Below are positions 1 to 7,535 of a stretch of 64,000 bases of DNA, piece after piece. Positions within the stretch are counted from its first letter, which is position 1. Each line of letters starts with the position of its first letter. Origin of the DNA: Ardenticatenaceae bacterium (GTDB taxonomy: Bacteria; Chloroflexota; Anaerolineae; Promineifilales; Promineifilaceae); contig JACKCB010000001.1 of NCBI GenBank assembly GCA_020634235.1, positions 124,001 to 188,000 on the forward strand, in the 5' to 3' direction. The notes under the pieces are model-generated. The model did not search any database. It saw only the letters and a program-made list of their open reading frames with translations, and had not been told where the DNA came from. A program made the position numbers and the translations under genes.

Positions 1-667
1 CGTCCTGGTTAAACTGCATAAAGACCAGGTTCCAAACTTCCAGCCAGCGATCACAGCCGTTGTCCAGCTCCAGGCGACAGTCAGGCTCGCCGCAGGTGCA
101 GTAATCCGTGCCCCAGTCGTAGTGGATTTCGCTGGTGGGGCCGCAGGGGCCAACGTCGCCCATCATCCAGAAGTTGGTTTTGTCACCCATGCGTACAACG
201 CGCCCGGCCGGGACGCCAACATCCTCAATCCAATAGCCGTAGGCGTCATCATCGCTGGTGTGAACGGTGTACCACAGGCGCTCCACCGGGATGCCACACA
301 CGCGGGTCAGATACTCATAGGCATAGCGGATAGCATCTCGCTTGAAGTAATCGCCAAAGGAGAAGTTGCCCAACATCTCAAAGAAGGTATGGTGGCGCGG
401 TGATGGCCCAACATTTTCCAGGTCGTTGTGTTTGCCCTGGACCCGCATACACTTCTGCGCCGTGGCCGCTCGCTTGTAGGGGCGGGTTTCTTTGCCCAGA
501 AAGGTATCGACAAACTGGTTCATGCCGGCGTTGGTGAAGAACAGGGTGGGGTTGTCGCGCATGGGCAGCGGCGAACTGGCCACCACGGTATGGCCCATTT
601 CCTGGAAAAAGTCCAGGAAAGATTGGCGGATTTCTTTGCTTGTTTTGGGTGTTGCGATTGACCTCAT
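1..667 (-). CDS. alaS: Alanyl-tRNA synthetase, N-terminal part (runs off the window start)
   Basis: Charges tRNA-Ala with alanine in the cytoplasm. The reverse strand reads from an ATG at 667 without a stop to base 1, giving about 222 residues. They match the class II catalytic core of AlaRS: the TNAGMNQF segment, RVQGKHNDLENVG, HHTFFEMLGNFSFGDYF (motif 2 region) and GDVGPCGPTSEIHYDWG. About 650 more residues of the family lie outside the window. The start is supported by a GAGAGAGG purine run just upstream. The 5' leader holds a promoter, a short Ala-rich ORF and a terminator (listed separately), so expression is probably controlled by attenuation. Product is certain from sequence; regulation is inferred. 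Confidence 0.97.
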   Translation of the reverse strand, partial: MRSIATPKTSKEIRQSFLDFFQEMGHTVVASSPLPMRDNPTLFFTNAGMNQFVDTFLGKETRPYKRAATAQKCMRVQGKHNDLENVGPSPRHHTFFEMLGNFSFGDYFKRDAIRYAYEYLTRVCGIPVERLWYTVHTSDDDAYGYWIEDVGVPAGRVVRMGDKTNFWMMGDVGPCGPTSEIHYDWGTDYCTCGEPDCRLELDNGCDRWLEVWNLVFMQFNQD

Positions 668-721
668 GTGCCTCTCTCTCTTGTGAAATTCGTCGCGGAA
701 TTTTACCGCAGAGTACGCCAG

Positions 722-764
722 AAATAAAAAACCGCCAGACCGAAGCTTGTTCAGTCTGGCGGTT
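722..764 (-). terminator. Intrinsic terminator in the alaS leader (attenuator)
   Basis: On the minus strand an 11-bp perfect stem (AACCGCCAGAC pairs with GTCTGGCGGTT, 754-764 with 730-740) with a 13-nt loop is followed directly by a run of T. It lies between the leader ORF and alaS, with no other minus-strand gene upstream that it could end. It is therefore best read as a conditional terminator. Its 5' arm can alternatively pair with bases 800-818. Confidence 0.85.
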
Positions 765-792
765 CCTCGCCTGGGGGTGTTGAATTGGCAAC

Positions 793-879
793 TCAGGCAA
801 ACCGTCTAACCAGACTGATGGGCTGGCTAGCGGCGGCGGCCTCGTTATAGGAGTCGTGAGTTGCGGTTCGTTGAATCAT
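793..879 (-). CDS. Candidate alaS leader peptide with four consecutive Ala codons
   Basis: A 28-codon ORF on the minus strand, ending in TGA. Codons 14-17 are GCC GCC GCC GCT (Ala x4), and Ala also ends the peptide just before the stop. The ATG lies 7 nt downstream of a good -10 box, so the mRNA would start at or within a base or two of the ATG. Translation would then be leaderless, which fits the absence of any Shine-Dalgarno sequence. Downstream codons 21-27 encode the strand that can pair with the terminator's 5' arm. The layout is that of classical amino-acid attenuators such as his, trp and pheST: scarce Ala-tRNA stalls ribosomes on the Ala run and allows read-through into alaS. Function is inferred; no homology was searched. 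Confidence 0.7.
   Translation of the reverse strand: MIQRTATHDSYNEAAAASQPISLVRRFA
800..818 (-). promoter_or_regulatory. Antiterminator strand of the alaS leader
   Basis: On the minus strand TCAGTCTGG (818-810) pairs perfectly with CCAGACTGA in the terminator's 5' arm. After a 5-nt bulge, CGGTT (804-800) pairs with AACCG. Fourteen base pairs in total would exclude the terminator stem. The strand starts 10 nt after the last Ala codon and ends 4 nt before the stop codon. A ribosome stalled early in the Ala run leaves it free, while one at the stop codon covers it. Confidence 0.65.
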
Positions 880-886
880 GGTGAAA

Positions 887-915
887 ATAGTAGCAGACCC
901 GGCCGGGAAAGTCAA
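887..915 (-). promoter_or_regulatory. Promoter of the alaS leader
   Basis: TTGACT (915-910), a 17-nt spacer and TACTAT (892-887) on the minus strand form a near-consensus housekeeping-sigma promoter. The spacer contains one copy of CCCGGCCGGG (898-907). The predicted start site falls at about 879, the first base of the leader ATG. Confidence 0.75.
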
Positions 916-998
916 CGTTCTAGTTCCGCGGTGCCGCGGACACTTGCCCGGCACCGGACACCCGACGAGGCAAACCAATGACACAAGGAGATATAAAC

Positions 999-2093
999 AT
1001 GCGCCCCAGACTACGCGATTTAGGCATCATCATCGGCACCTATCCCCCCGGCCGGGAGAATGCCATCACCGACGTGCCCGGGGTACAGGTTGGCCACACC
1101 ACCCTCATCTACGACCAGCCGCGCACCGCGCGCACCGGCGTCACCATCATCCTACCCCGGCCGGAGAGCGAGCACGACGATCATGTTTTTGCCGGCTACC
1201 ACCAGCTCAACGGCTGCGGCGAAATGACCGGTATCGCCTGGCTTCAGGAATCGGGCACCCTCACCTCCCCCATCGCCCTCACCAACACCCACCAGGTCGG
1301 CACCGTCCACGATGCGCTGGTCAACTACGCCATCCAGCAGTACGGCACAGGTACCTTCCACCTGTCGGTGGTGGCCGAAACGTGGGACGGCTGGCTCAAC
1401 GACGCCGACGCCTTTCACCTGACCCAGGAACACGTCTTCGCGGCCATACGCGCCGCCCGGGGCGGGCCGGTGGCCGAGGGCAATGTGGGCGGCGGCACCG
1501 GCATGATTTGCCACGACTTCAAAGGGGGTATTGGCACCGCCTCGCGCCAGCTCCCGGCCGGGTACATCCTCGGCGCACTGGTGCAGAGCAACTACGGTCA
1601 CTACTCGCGCAGCCTGCTGCGCGTGGATGGCGTGCCTGTGGGGCGCGAAATCCCACCGTCGCTGGTGCCCACCCCCTTCAACAGCCCCCCGGCCGGGAAC
1701 TCCATCATCGTCATCCTGGCCACCGACGCCCCACTGCTGCCTTGCCAATGCCGGCGACTGGCCCAACGGGCCACCATCGGCCTGGCCCGCACCGGCTGCG
1801 TGGGGCACAACGGCAGCGGCGACCTCTTCCTGGCCTTTGCCACCGGGAACCATCTCCCGGCCGGGGCCGATGCCGCGCTACCCCTGCAAATGCTGCCCAA
1901 CCACCACCTGAACGACTTCTTCGAAGCTGCTGCCGAAGCGGTGGAAGAAGCCGTGCTAAACGCCCTGAGCGCGGCCGAGACGATGACCGGCTGGCAGGGT
2001 CGCACCGCCTACGCCCTGCCCCTGGACGAGCTCCAGCGCATCATGCGCCGCTATGGGCACAGCGCCGCAGCGGCAGGCTTGCCACAGAGGTAG
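999..2093 (+). CDS. P1-family (DmpA/BapA-like, S58) aminopeptidase
   Basis: Likely an N-terminal-nucleophile aminopeptidase of the DmpA/P1 family, which releases N-terminal residues from peptides, amides or beta-peptides after self-cleavage into two chains. The 364-residue product opens with the family start (PGRENAITDVPGVQVGHTT). The hallmark GNVGGGTGM-CHDFKGGIGTASR stretch near residues 161-183 holds the self-processing region. I chose the ATG at 999 because AGGAG sits 8 nt upstream; an in-frame ATG at 978 has no ribosome site. It diverges from alaS and converges on the M23 gene. No signal peptide, so cytoplasmic. Exact substrate cannot be told. Confidence 0.9.
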   Translation: MRPRLRDLGIIIGTYPPGRENAITDVPGVQVGHTTLIYDQPRTARTGVTIILPRPESEHDDHVFAGYHQLNGCGEMTGIAWLQESGTLTSPIALTNTHQVGTVHDALVNYAIQQYGTGTFHLSVVAETWDGWLNDADAFHLTQEHVFAAIRAARGGPVAEGNVGGGTGMICHDFKGGIGTASRQLPAGYILGALVQSNYGHYSRSLLRVDGVPVGREIPPSLVPTPFNSPPAGNSIIVILATDAPLLPCQCRRLAQRATIGLARTGCVGHNGSGDLFLAFATGNHLPAGADAALPLQMLPNHHLNDFFEAAAEAVEEAVLNALSAAETMTGWQGRTAYALPLDELQRIMRRYGHSAAAAGLPQR

Positions 2094-2121
2094 CGGCACA
2101 CCCTCATGTCGGAGAACAGGG

Positions 2122-3429
2122 CTAAGGTTCGGCCGTTGCTCCGTCGGCCGGGGTAGCCGTGGCGGCCGGCTCCGTGGTTGCTTCGGGCGTGGCTGTGTCG
2201 CCGGCCGGGTTGGTAGCTTCCGGCACGGGCGTCTGCGCCGGCGTTGCCGTAGCCGGCGGGCGGGGCGTGGGCGTTTTGAATGGCGCCGTCACAATCTCAA
2301 CGGTACTCACCCGGCCGGGTTCCACCTCGACAAACGCTTCATACGCCACCCCTTGCACCGTCAAGAGAATGCGGTACCGGCCGGGACGTACATCCCCCAC
2401 CACAAAATTCTCGGCCAGCCGATCATCCGGGTTGATAAAATGCAGCGGGTCATCCAGGTAGCTCCAGGTCACGTAGGTCGATGGCCCGGCCGCCGTAATC
2501 TGCACCCCCTGCCAGGGATGCCCGGCCGGGTCCAACAACCGCCCGGCAATCACCCCATTCTCGCCGCGCGGCGGCAGCCACAACGCCGGATTACGGGTCA
2601 TGGTGAACTCATTACCCCCCAAGCGCACCTCCAGGTGTAGATGGGGAGCCGTGGCCGCCCCGCCCACACCCACTTCTACCACCGGCTGCCCCTGCGTCAC
2701 GTGGTCGCCCACCGCAACCATGAAGTTCAACACGTGCCCATACAACACATACACCGGCTGCCCCTGCCACTGCTCATCCAGCTCAAGCACCAGCAGGTGG
2801 CCATACCAGTCGCAGCGCCAGCCATACAGTTCGCCATAATCATCCTGGGCCACCACCACCGTGCCATCGGCCACCGCCAGCACTGGCGTGCCCAGCCCGC
2901 CGGCAATGTCTACCCCGTTGTGCAGCAAGTAGCGCTCGCCGCCATCATAGCCATAGGGATAGCTGCTGTTCAGGCGAATGGCGTCGTCGGTACGCAGCGG
3001 CGGGCCAAACCAGAAATGGGGGCTGAACCCGGCCGGGTCGGGTGTAGGCCACGGCGCAGCCCCCAGGTAATTGCGATTGTAAATGGGCTTCTCCGGCCGG
3101 GGGTCTGGGCAGGTGCGGTCGACCGGGGTGGCGCTGGGCAGCGGCGTCGCCGTATTCGTCGGCCGGGTGGTTGACGTCGCCCGCGGCGTCGCCGTCGGCA
3201 GGGCAGTCGCCGTGGCCGTTGGGCTGGGTGTCTGGCTCGGCGTAGCGGTCGCCGTAGCCGGCGGGGCGGTTGGCGTGCCCGTTGGCTCGCTGATCATCGC
3301 CGCCGGTACAGCCGCCATGGTTGGCGACCCGCTGGCCCCGGCCCCCGGCCGGGACCACCACATCATCAAGGCTACCGGCAAAAACACCAGAAGGAAGAAG
3401 GCAAAAAACTGTGGGCGACGAATGTGCAT
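2122..3429 (-). CDS. Membrane-anchored M23 (LytM) peptidase with Pro/Thr-rich linkers
   Basis: A 435-residue exported peptidoglycan-peptidase-type protein. Order: an N-terminal membrane anchor (residues 7-23), a Thr/Pro/Ala-rich linker (about 35-105), the M23 domain with HxxxD (HNGVD, about residue 175) and the HLHLE motif (about 262), a beta-rich carboxypeptidase-regulatory-like domain (GRLLDPAGHPWQGVQI onward), then another Pro/Thr-rich tail. The zinc ligands expected of active LytM enzymes are visible. The flexible linkers suggest it reaches through the wall, cutting peptidoglycan cross-links or binding the wall. Transcribed divergently from the ABC exporter at 3691 and convergent with the P1 peptidase. 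Confidence 0.88.
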   Translation of the reverse strand: MHIRRPQFFAFFLLVFLPVALMMWWSRPGAGASGSPTMAAVPAAMISEPTGTPTAPPATATATPSQTPSPTATATALPTATPRATSTTRPTNTATPLPSATPVDRTCPDPRPEKPIYNRNYLGAAPWPTPDPAGFSPHFWFGPPLRTDDAIRLNSSYPYGYDGGERYLLHNGVDIAGGLGTPVLAVADGTVVVAQDDYGELYGWRCDWYGHLLVLELDEQWQGQPVYVLYGHVLNFMVAVGDHVTQGQPVVEVGVGGAATAPHLHLEVRLGGNEFTMTRNPALWLPPRGENGVIAGRLLDPAGHPWQGVQITAAGPSTYVTWSYLDDPLHFINPDDRLAENFVVGDVRPGRYRILLTVQGVAYEAFVEVEPGRVSTVEIVTAPFKTPTPRPPATATPAQTPVPEATNPAGDTATPEATTEPAATATPADGATAEP

Positions 3430-3690
3430 CGTTTGGACAAACCGAAAATCAGAATCATTTGGTCAGGCAAACCAGAGCCAGCCTGCCAGCAAGGCCCTGA
3501 TTGTCTATCACCCCTGCATTGCCGTCAAGCGCCCAAAGCGCAGGAGCGCCAGCGTTGCCCAGGCGTACACGGGCCAGCGCCTGGGCGTTGGGCACTGTGG
3601 ACCGGCCTATGCTATAAATGTGCCAACCCGGCCGGGAACACCCCGAACAACAGACAACAGACAACGAACCCGGCCAATGGGAAGCACGCC

Positions 3691-4617
3691 ATGCTTGTCT
3701 ACGACATCGAGAACCTGACCAAGCGGTATGCCGGGCAGGCCCAGCCGGCCAATGATGACCTCAGTTTGCAGGTCCCGGCCGGGGAGATCTTTGGCCTGCT
3801 GGGTGACAACGGCGCCGGCAAGAGTACCCTGGTGCGGCAAATGGTTAACCTGCTGCGGCGCACCAGCGGCAGCATCCGCCTTTACGGCCGCGAAGTTCAG
3901 AGCGACCCTCTCTTTGTGGCCCTCAACGTGGGCTACATGCCCCAAAGTGGCCGTTCGCTGAACAACCTGACCGTGGGCGAGGCACTCTACTTCACCGCCC
4001 ACCTGCGCGGCCTCAGCCGCCCCGCGGCCCGGCAAGAGCGTGACCGGCTGCTGGCGCTGTGGCAGATCGAAGCCCTGCGCAGCCAGCCCACCAATCGCCT
4101 CTCCGGCGGGCAGGGGCGGCTGCTGCAGTTGGCCGTGGCCATGGCCGGCTCGCCGCCCGTTCTTATCCTGGACGAACCCACCAACGACCTGGATCCGCAG
4201 CGGCGCGCCCTGGTCTGGGAAGTCATCCGCCGCCAAAATCGTGAACAAGGTACAACCATTTTCTTCATCACTCACGACGCTATCGAAGCGGAGAAGGTCA
4301 TCCAGCAGGTGGGCATTATGCACCAGGGGCGGTTGGTGGCCGTGGGCAAACCGGGCATCCTCAAGCAGGCTGTGGACCAGCAGTTGCGCCTGGAGCTGTT
4401 CTTCGCCCCGCAGCACCCGCCCACCCTCCCGGCCGGGACGAACCCCCGCGAACTGGCTCCCGGCCGGTGGCTGCTCTACCTGGAACGCCACCAGGTCCAG
4501 CAAACCCTGGACAGCCTCGACCTGAGCCAACTGGACGACTTCCGCCTGCACACCGCCACCCTGGAGGACCTCTATCTACACTACGCCAATGCCCAGTCCC
4601 AACCCCGTAATCCGTAA
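3691..4617 (+). CDS. ABC-2 type exporter, ATP-binding subunit
   Basis: ATPase subunit (308 aa) of an exporter with the permease 62 bases downstream. Walker A GDNGAGKST (about residue 40), signature LSGGQGRLLQLA, Walker B VLILDEP followed by TNDLDP, and the H-loop FFITHD are all intact. The C-terminal ~90 residues resemble the accessory region of CcmA/DrrA-type ATPases. Start at 3691 is where family homology begins; the reading frame stays open upstream to 3424 but that part has no ABC character. Substrate unknown (lipid, drug or peptide are typical). Confidence 0.92.
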   Translation: MLVYDIENLTKRYAGQAQPANDDLSLQVPAGEIFGLLGDNGAGKSTLVRQMVNLLRRTSGSIRLYGREVQSDPLFVALNVGYMPQSGRSLNNLTVGEALYFTAHLRGLSRPAARQERDRLLALWQIEALRSQPTNRLSGGQGRLLQLAVAMAGSPPVLILDEPTNDLDPQRRALVWEVIRRQNREQGTTIFFITHDAIEAEKVIQQVGIMHQGRLVAVGKPGILKQAVDQQLRLELFFAPQHPPTLPAGTNPRELAPGRWLLYLERHQVQQTLDSLDLSQLDDFRLHTATLEDLYLHYANAQSQPRNP

Positions 4618-4679
4618 CGCATCCAACCCATTCCGTCGAAGACCACCAGCGCTCCTCACCCCTTCACCCCCTCTCTCCC

Positions 4680-5438
4680 ATGAACCACCGCCGCCCCCCA
4701 TCCCTCCCCAACCAGCTAAGCGACCTCTTTCTTGTTGAGCTAACCAGTTACCGCTGGGCGTGGCGCAGCATGGTCATCACCGGCATGGTTGCGCCGCTGA
4801 CCTTTGTGGTAGCCATGGGCATCTTCGCCCGCGACAGCGGCCCGGAGGCGCTCAGCTACGTCCTCGTCGGTAACATCGTTCTCTCCCTCATGTTCGAGAC
4901 ACTCAACCGGCTGGCCAGCCACTTCGCCTACATCCGCTTTGCCGGCACGCTAGATTACTTCGCCACCCTGCCCATCCACCGCCTGTCGCTGATTCTGGCG
5001 GCGGTGCTGGCCTTTTTGCTGCTCTCCCTGCCGGCGCTGGCCGTTACCATTCTGGGCGGCGCGCTGCTGCTGCGCGTGCCCATCCACCCCCACCCGCTGC
5101 TGCTGCTGGTCATTCCCCTGGCGGCCATGCCCCTGGCCGGCTTCGGCGCGCTCATCGGCACCAGCGCCCGCACCCCCGAGGAAGCTGGTTCTCTCAGCAC
5201 CCTATTCACCCTGCTGCTGTTGGCGCTGGGACCGGTCCTCATCCCTCCCGGCCGGTTGCCGCCGCTGTTGGCCACCCTGGGCTGGTTCAGCCCGGCTACC
5301 TACGCCGCCTCTGCCCTGCGCCAGGTACTTATCGGCCCCCTCACCGGCCGGGTGCTGCTAGACCTGTTGGTGCTGTCCGGCTTCACCCTGCTCGCCTTCT
5401 GGCTGGTGGCGCACAAGATGGACTGGCGTCAGACCTAA
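4680..5438 (+). CDS. ABC-2 type exporter, permease subunit
   Basis: A 252-residue integral membrane protein with about six hydrophobic segments and the ABC-2 membrane-protein layout: cytoplasmic N-terminus, and a conserved gating-type segment around GFGALIGTSARTPEEAGSL. It pairs with the ATPase ending at 4617; together they form a two-gene export operon. Substrate not identifiable. Confidence 0.88.
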   Translation: MNHRRPPSLPNQLSDLFLVELTSYRWAWRSMVITGMVAPLTFVVAMGIFARDSGPEALSYVLVGNIVLSLMFETLNRLASHFAYIRFAGTLDYFATLPIHRLSLILAAVLAFLLLSLPALAVTILGGALLLRVPIHPHPLLLLVIPLAAMPLAGFGALIGTSARTPEEAGSLSTLFTLLLLALGPVLIPPGRLPPLLATLGWFSPATYAASALRQVLIGPLTGRVLLDLLVLSGFTLLAFWLVAHKMDWRQT

Positions 5439-5633
5439 CCCGCCACGCCAACAGCCCAAGCCCCACACCATACGGGAACCCACACAAAGATAAAGTAGTG
5501 ATCCGCCCCCTTACCCTGGCGGCCCGGCCGGTGCAACTGGCGGGCGCAACAGCCGTAATGTACTATATAACCAGGTCAGGTTACGTTAAAATGGGTCAAA
5601 CGCCCGCATCCGTCGGGCGAGCGGAGGAAGACC

Positions 5634-6083
5634 ATGGAACCCCTAGTTGGTTTCGTACTACTTCTATTTGTCGTGCTGGCGATTGGTATGTTCATGTCCA
5701 TGCGCGATCGGAAGAACAAAGAGCGTATCGATACGGAAATCCGGCGCGTTGGGGGCGAGCCGCTTGAGATCGCGTTCAAATTCGTTGGCTACGATCGAGA
5801 CAACCAGCACTACAACGTGCAGTTCACCGATATCCTTGGACGCAAGCATGAGACACGCTGCAAAGTGAATGTGTGGAACAGCAACCTCTTCTGGCAGCAA
5901 ACACCCGCAGAATTACTGAGCGACCTACCTGCGGCAGACGAACGTTGGAGCCGGCTCAGGGATGATCCGGCCAGCTCGAAAGAGCAGATCATCAGCGACC
6001 TGGTTGCGGAAAACGAAAGGCTGCGTGAACAACTCCTGCATGCCGGGCCGGTAAACGGCAGCATAAGACAGGCCAAGGAATAG
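5634..6083 (+). CDS. Small membrane-anchored protein of unknown function
   Basis: 149 residues, well supported by GGAGGAAG a few bases before the ATG. Residues 5-24 form one membrane helix, then a basic RDRKNKER stretch marks the cytoplasmic side. A compact domain (about 40-90) contains an IAFKFVGYDRD-type beta-strand pattern. The C-terminus (about 115-140) is a short Glu/Leu-rich coiled coil. I recognise no family. It stands alone between the ABC exporter and the convergent LysM peptidase; its lower GC content and different codon use set it apart from its neighbours. Confidence 0.7.
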   Translation: MEPLVGFVLLLFVVLAIGMFMSMRDRKNKERIDTEIRRVGGEPLEIAFKFVGYDRDNQHYNVQFTDILGRKHETRCKVNVWNSNLFWQQTPAELLSDLPAADERWSRLRDDPASSKEQIISDLVAENERLREQLLHAGPVNGSIRQAKE

Positions 6084-6124
6084 CATTAAGGGTCCGCCCA
6101 AAATCAACTTTGGACTTTCCGTCC

Positions 6125-6168
6125 GTAGTAACCGCTTTAGCGGTCTGCACGGCTGAAGCCTTTACTAC
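6125..6168. repeat. REP-like composite palindrome
   Basis: GTAGTAA (6125-6131) and TTACTAC (6162-6168) are inverted and enclose two smaller palindromes, CCGCTTTAGCGG (6132-6143) and GGCTGAAGCC (6151-6160). The whole folds as a three-stem structure between two convergent genes, as REP/BIME or small non-autonomous elements do. I saw only this copy in the window. Confidence 0.55.
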
Positions 6169-6218
6169 AAACCTAATTGCGAGCGAATCGTAAGCGCCCA
6201 CACCTATTGCCGCCAGCA

Positions 6219-7301
6219 TCAAGGCAAATAACTCAGCGGGTCGTAGCGGTTGCGGTTATAGCGAATCTCAAAATGCAGATGTGGCCCCGACGAACAACCG
6301 GTGTTGCCCGACGCGCCAATCAGGTTGCCCTTGTTCACCACCTGCCCCGGATAAACGTTGATGCCACTCAGATGGGCGTAAAACGTCTCGTAACCGTTGC
6401 CGTGGTTGATAACAATCAGGTTGCCGTAGCAGTAAGGGCTCCAGGCGGCATACGTCACCGTGCCGGAGTCGGCCGCATACACCCCTGAGCCTTCGACCAG
6501 AGCAATGTCCAGTCCTGGGTGGCCATACCAGTAATACTGCGAGATGTTCCGGCCGGAGACGGGCCAGATGAAGCTGCCGGTGCCCAGGTTGGCCACGTAC
6601 AGCCCTTGCAGCGCCTCGGACGAGCCGGAACCGTTTGACGAGCGAATGACCACTGGCGGCTCCCAGAAAAACGCCTCGCGCACCGCGCCGGGCAGCACAA
6701 TCTGCGAATCCGGCTGCAAACGGTAGGGGAACTCCAGGTTGTTGGGGGCGTAGGCGATAATATCCTCCACCGGGATGTCGAACGCCGCGGCCAGCCCTTC
6801 CAGCGTATCCCCTTCCACCACATCGTGCAGCACCCCATCGATGGGCAAAATGGTCAGTACCGCACCGGCTTGCAGCATGCCGGCGTCGCTGCTCAGAAAG
6901 GCGTTGCCGCCCAGCAGCGTCTCTTCTTTGATGCCGAACTGCTGGGCAATGCCAATGGCCGTGTCACCGGCCTGCACGGTGTAGGTGATGAAGCTGTGCT
7001 GCGGCAAGGCCGGTTTGTAGGTGATGGCCACCGGGTTAGGCACCAGGCTGCTGTCGGTCAGGATGGGGAGTTCGCTAAGGCTGTAGCCGCTGTCGTCGAC
7101 CCCGGCCGGGGCGGGCACAGCCAGCGTCGTCGTTTCTTCTGCTTCCAGGTCAACCGCGGTGGTGGGGTCCCCGGCCGGGGCATCCGGCCGGAACAAACCA
7201 CGCAACGACCCGCTCCGGCTCCCCAGAACAAACAAAATGGCCACGAGCAGCAAAACCAGATACCCCCCAAGACGCTGCCAGCCATGATTTCCATCATTCA
7301 T
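6219..7301 (-). CDS. LysM-domain M23 metallopeptidase
   Basis: A 360-residue exported cell-wall hydrolase. An N-terminal membrane helix (about 13-29) is followed by a linker, two LysM motifs (YTVQAGDTAIGIAQQFGI near residue 105; VVEGDTLEGLAAAFDI near 160) for binding glycan chains, and a C-terminal M23 domain with HPGLD (about 260) and HLHFE (about 340). All zinc-site residues are present. GAGG 6 nt before the ATG at 7301 fixes the start; the open frame further upstream lacks a site. Role: opening peptidoglycan during growth or division. It lies downstream of rho on the same strand but beyond rho's terminator, so it is a separate unit. Confidence 0.92.
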   Translation of the reverse strand: MNDGNHGWQRLGGYLVLLLVAILFVLGSRSGSLRGLFRPDAPAGDPTTAVDLEAEETTTLAVPAPAGVDDSGYSLSELPILTDSSLVPNPVAITYKPALPQHSFITYTVQAGDTAIGIAQQFGIKEETLLGGNAFLSSDAGMLQAGAVLTILPIDGVLHDVVEGDTLEGLAAAFDIPVEDIIAYAPNNLEFPYRLQPDSQIVLPGAVREAFFWEPPVVIRSSNGSGSSEALQGLYVANLGTGSFIWPVSGRNISQYYWYGHPGLDIALVEGSGVYAADSGTVTYAAWSPYCYGNLIVINHGNGYETFYAHLSGINVYPGQVVNKGNLIGASGNTGCSSGPHLHFEIRYNRNRYDPLSYLP

Positions 7302-7432
7302 AGAATCCTCACACCTCGTTGCCAGAGGACCGTCGCCCACGCCGGCCCCGCCCAAAGGCAGAAACCTGGCCACCGCGCCGGCAGCCCTTCCACGGCCACA
7401 AGCGAGCCATCCTACCACATTTTGGGGGCAAC

Positions 7433-7461
7433 AAAAAACGGGCCAGGAGAACCCTGGCCCG
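7433..7461 (-). terminator. Intrinsic terminator downstream of rho
   Basis: On the minus strand a 9-bp perfect GC-rich stem (CGGGCCAGG with CCTGGCCCG, 5-nt loop) is followed by six T. It lies 75 bases after the rho stop codon. Confidence 0.85.
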
Positions 7462-7535
7462 CCTTCTCAGGATGCGTTCATTATGGAAAGCGGTCTACCA
7501 GACCAGGCCGCACCGCGTCCCGGCCGGTGGCCCGC

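Noticed and set aside
720..790. T-box riboswitch upstream of alaS
   Set aside because: GGAACCGCC resembles the T-box core, but I found no specifier stem, AG-bulge or long leader. The transcript is only about 210 nt, and the Ala-run ORF with alternative pairing explains it better.
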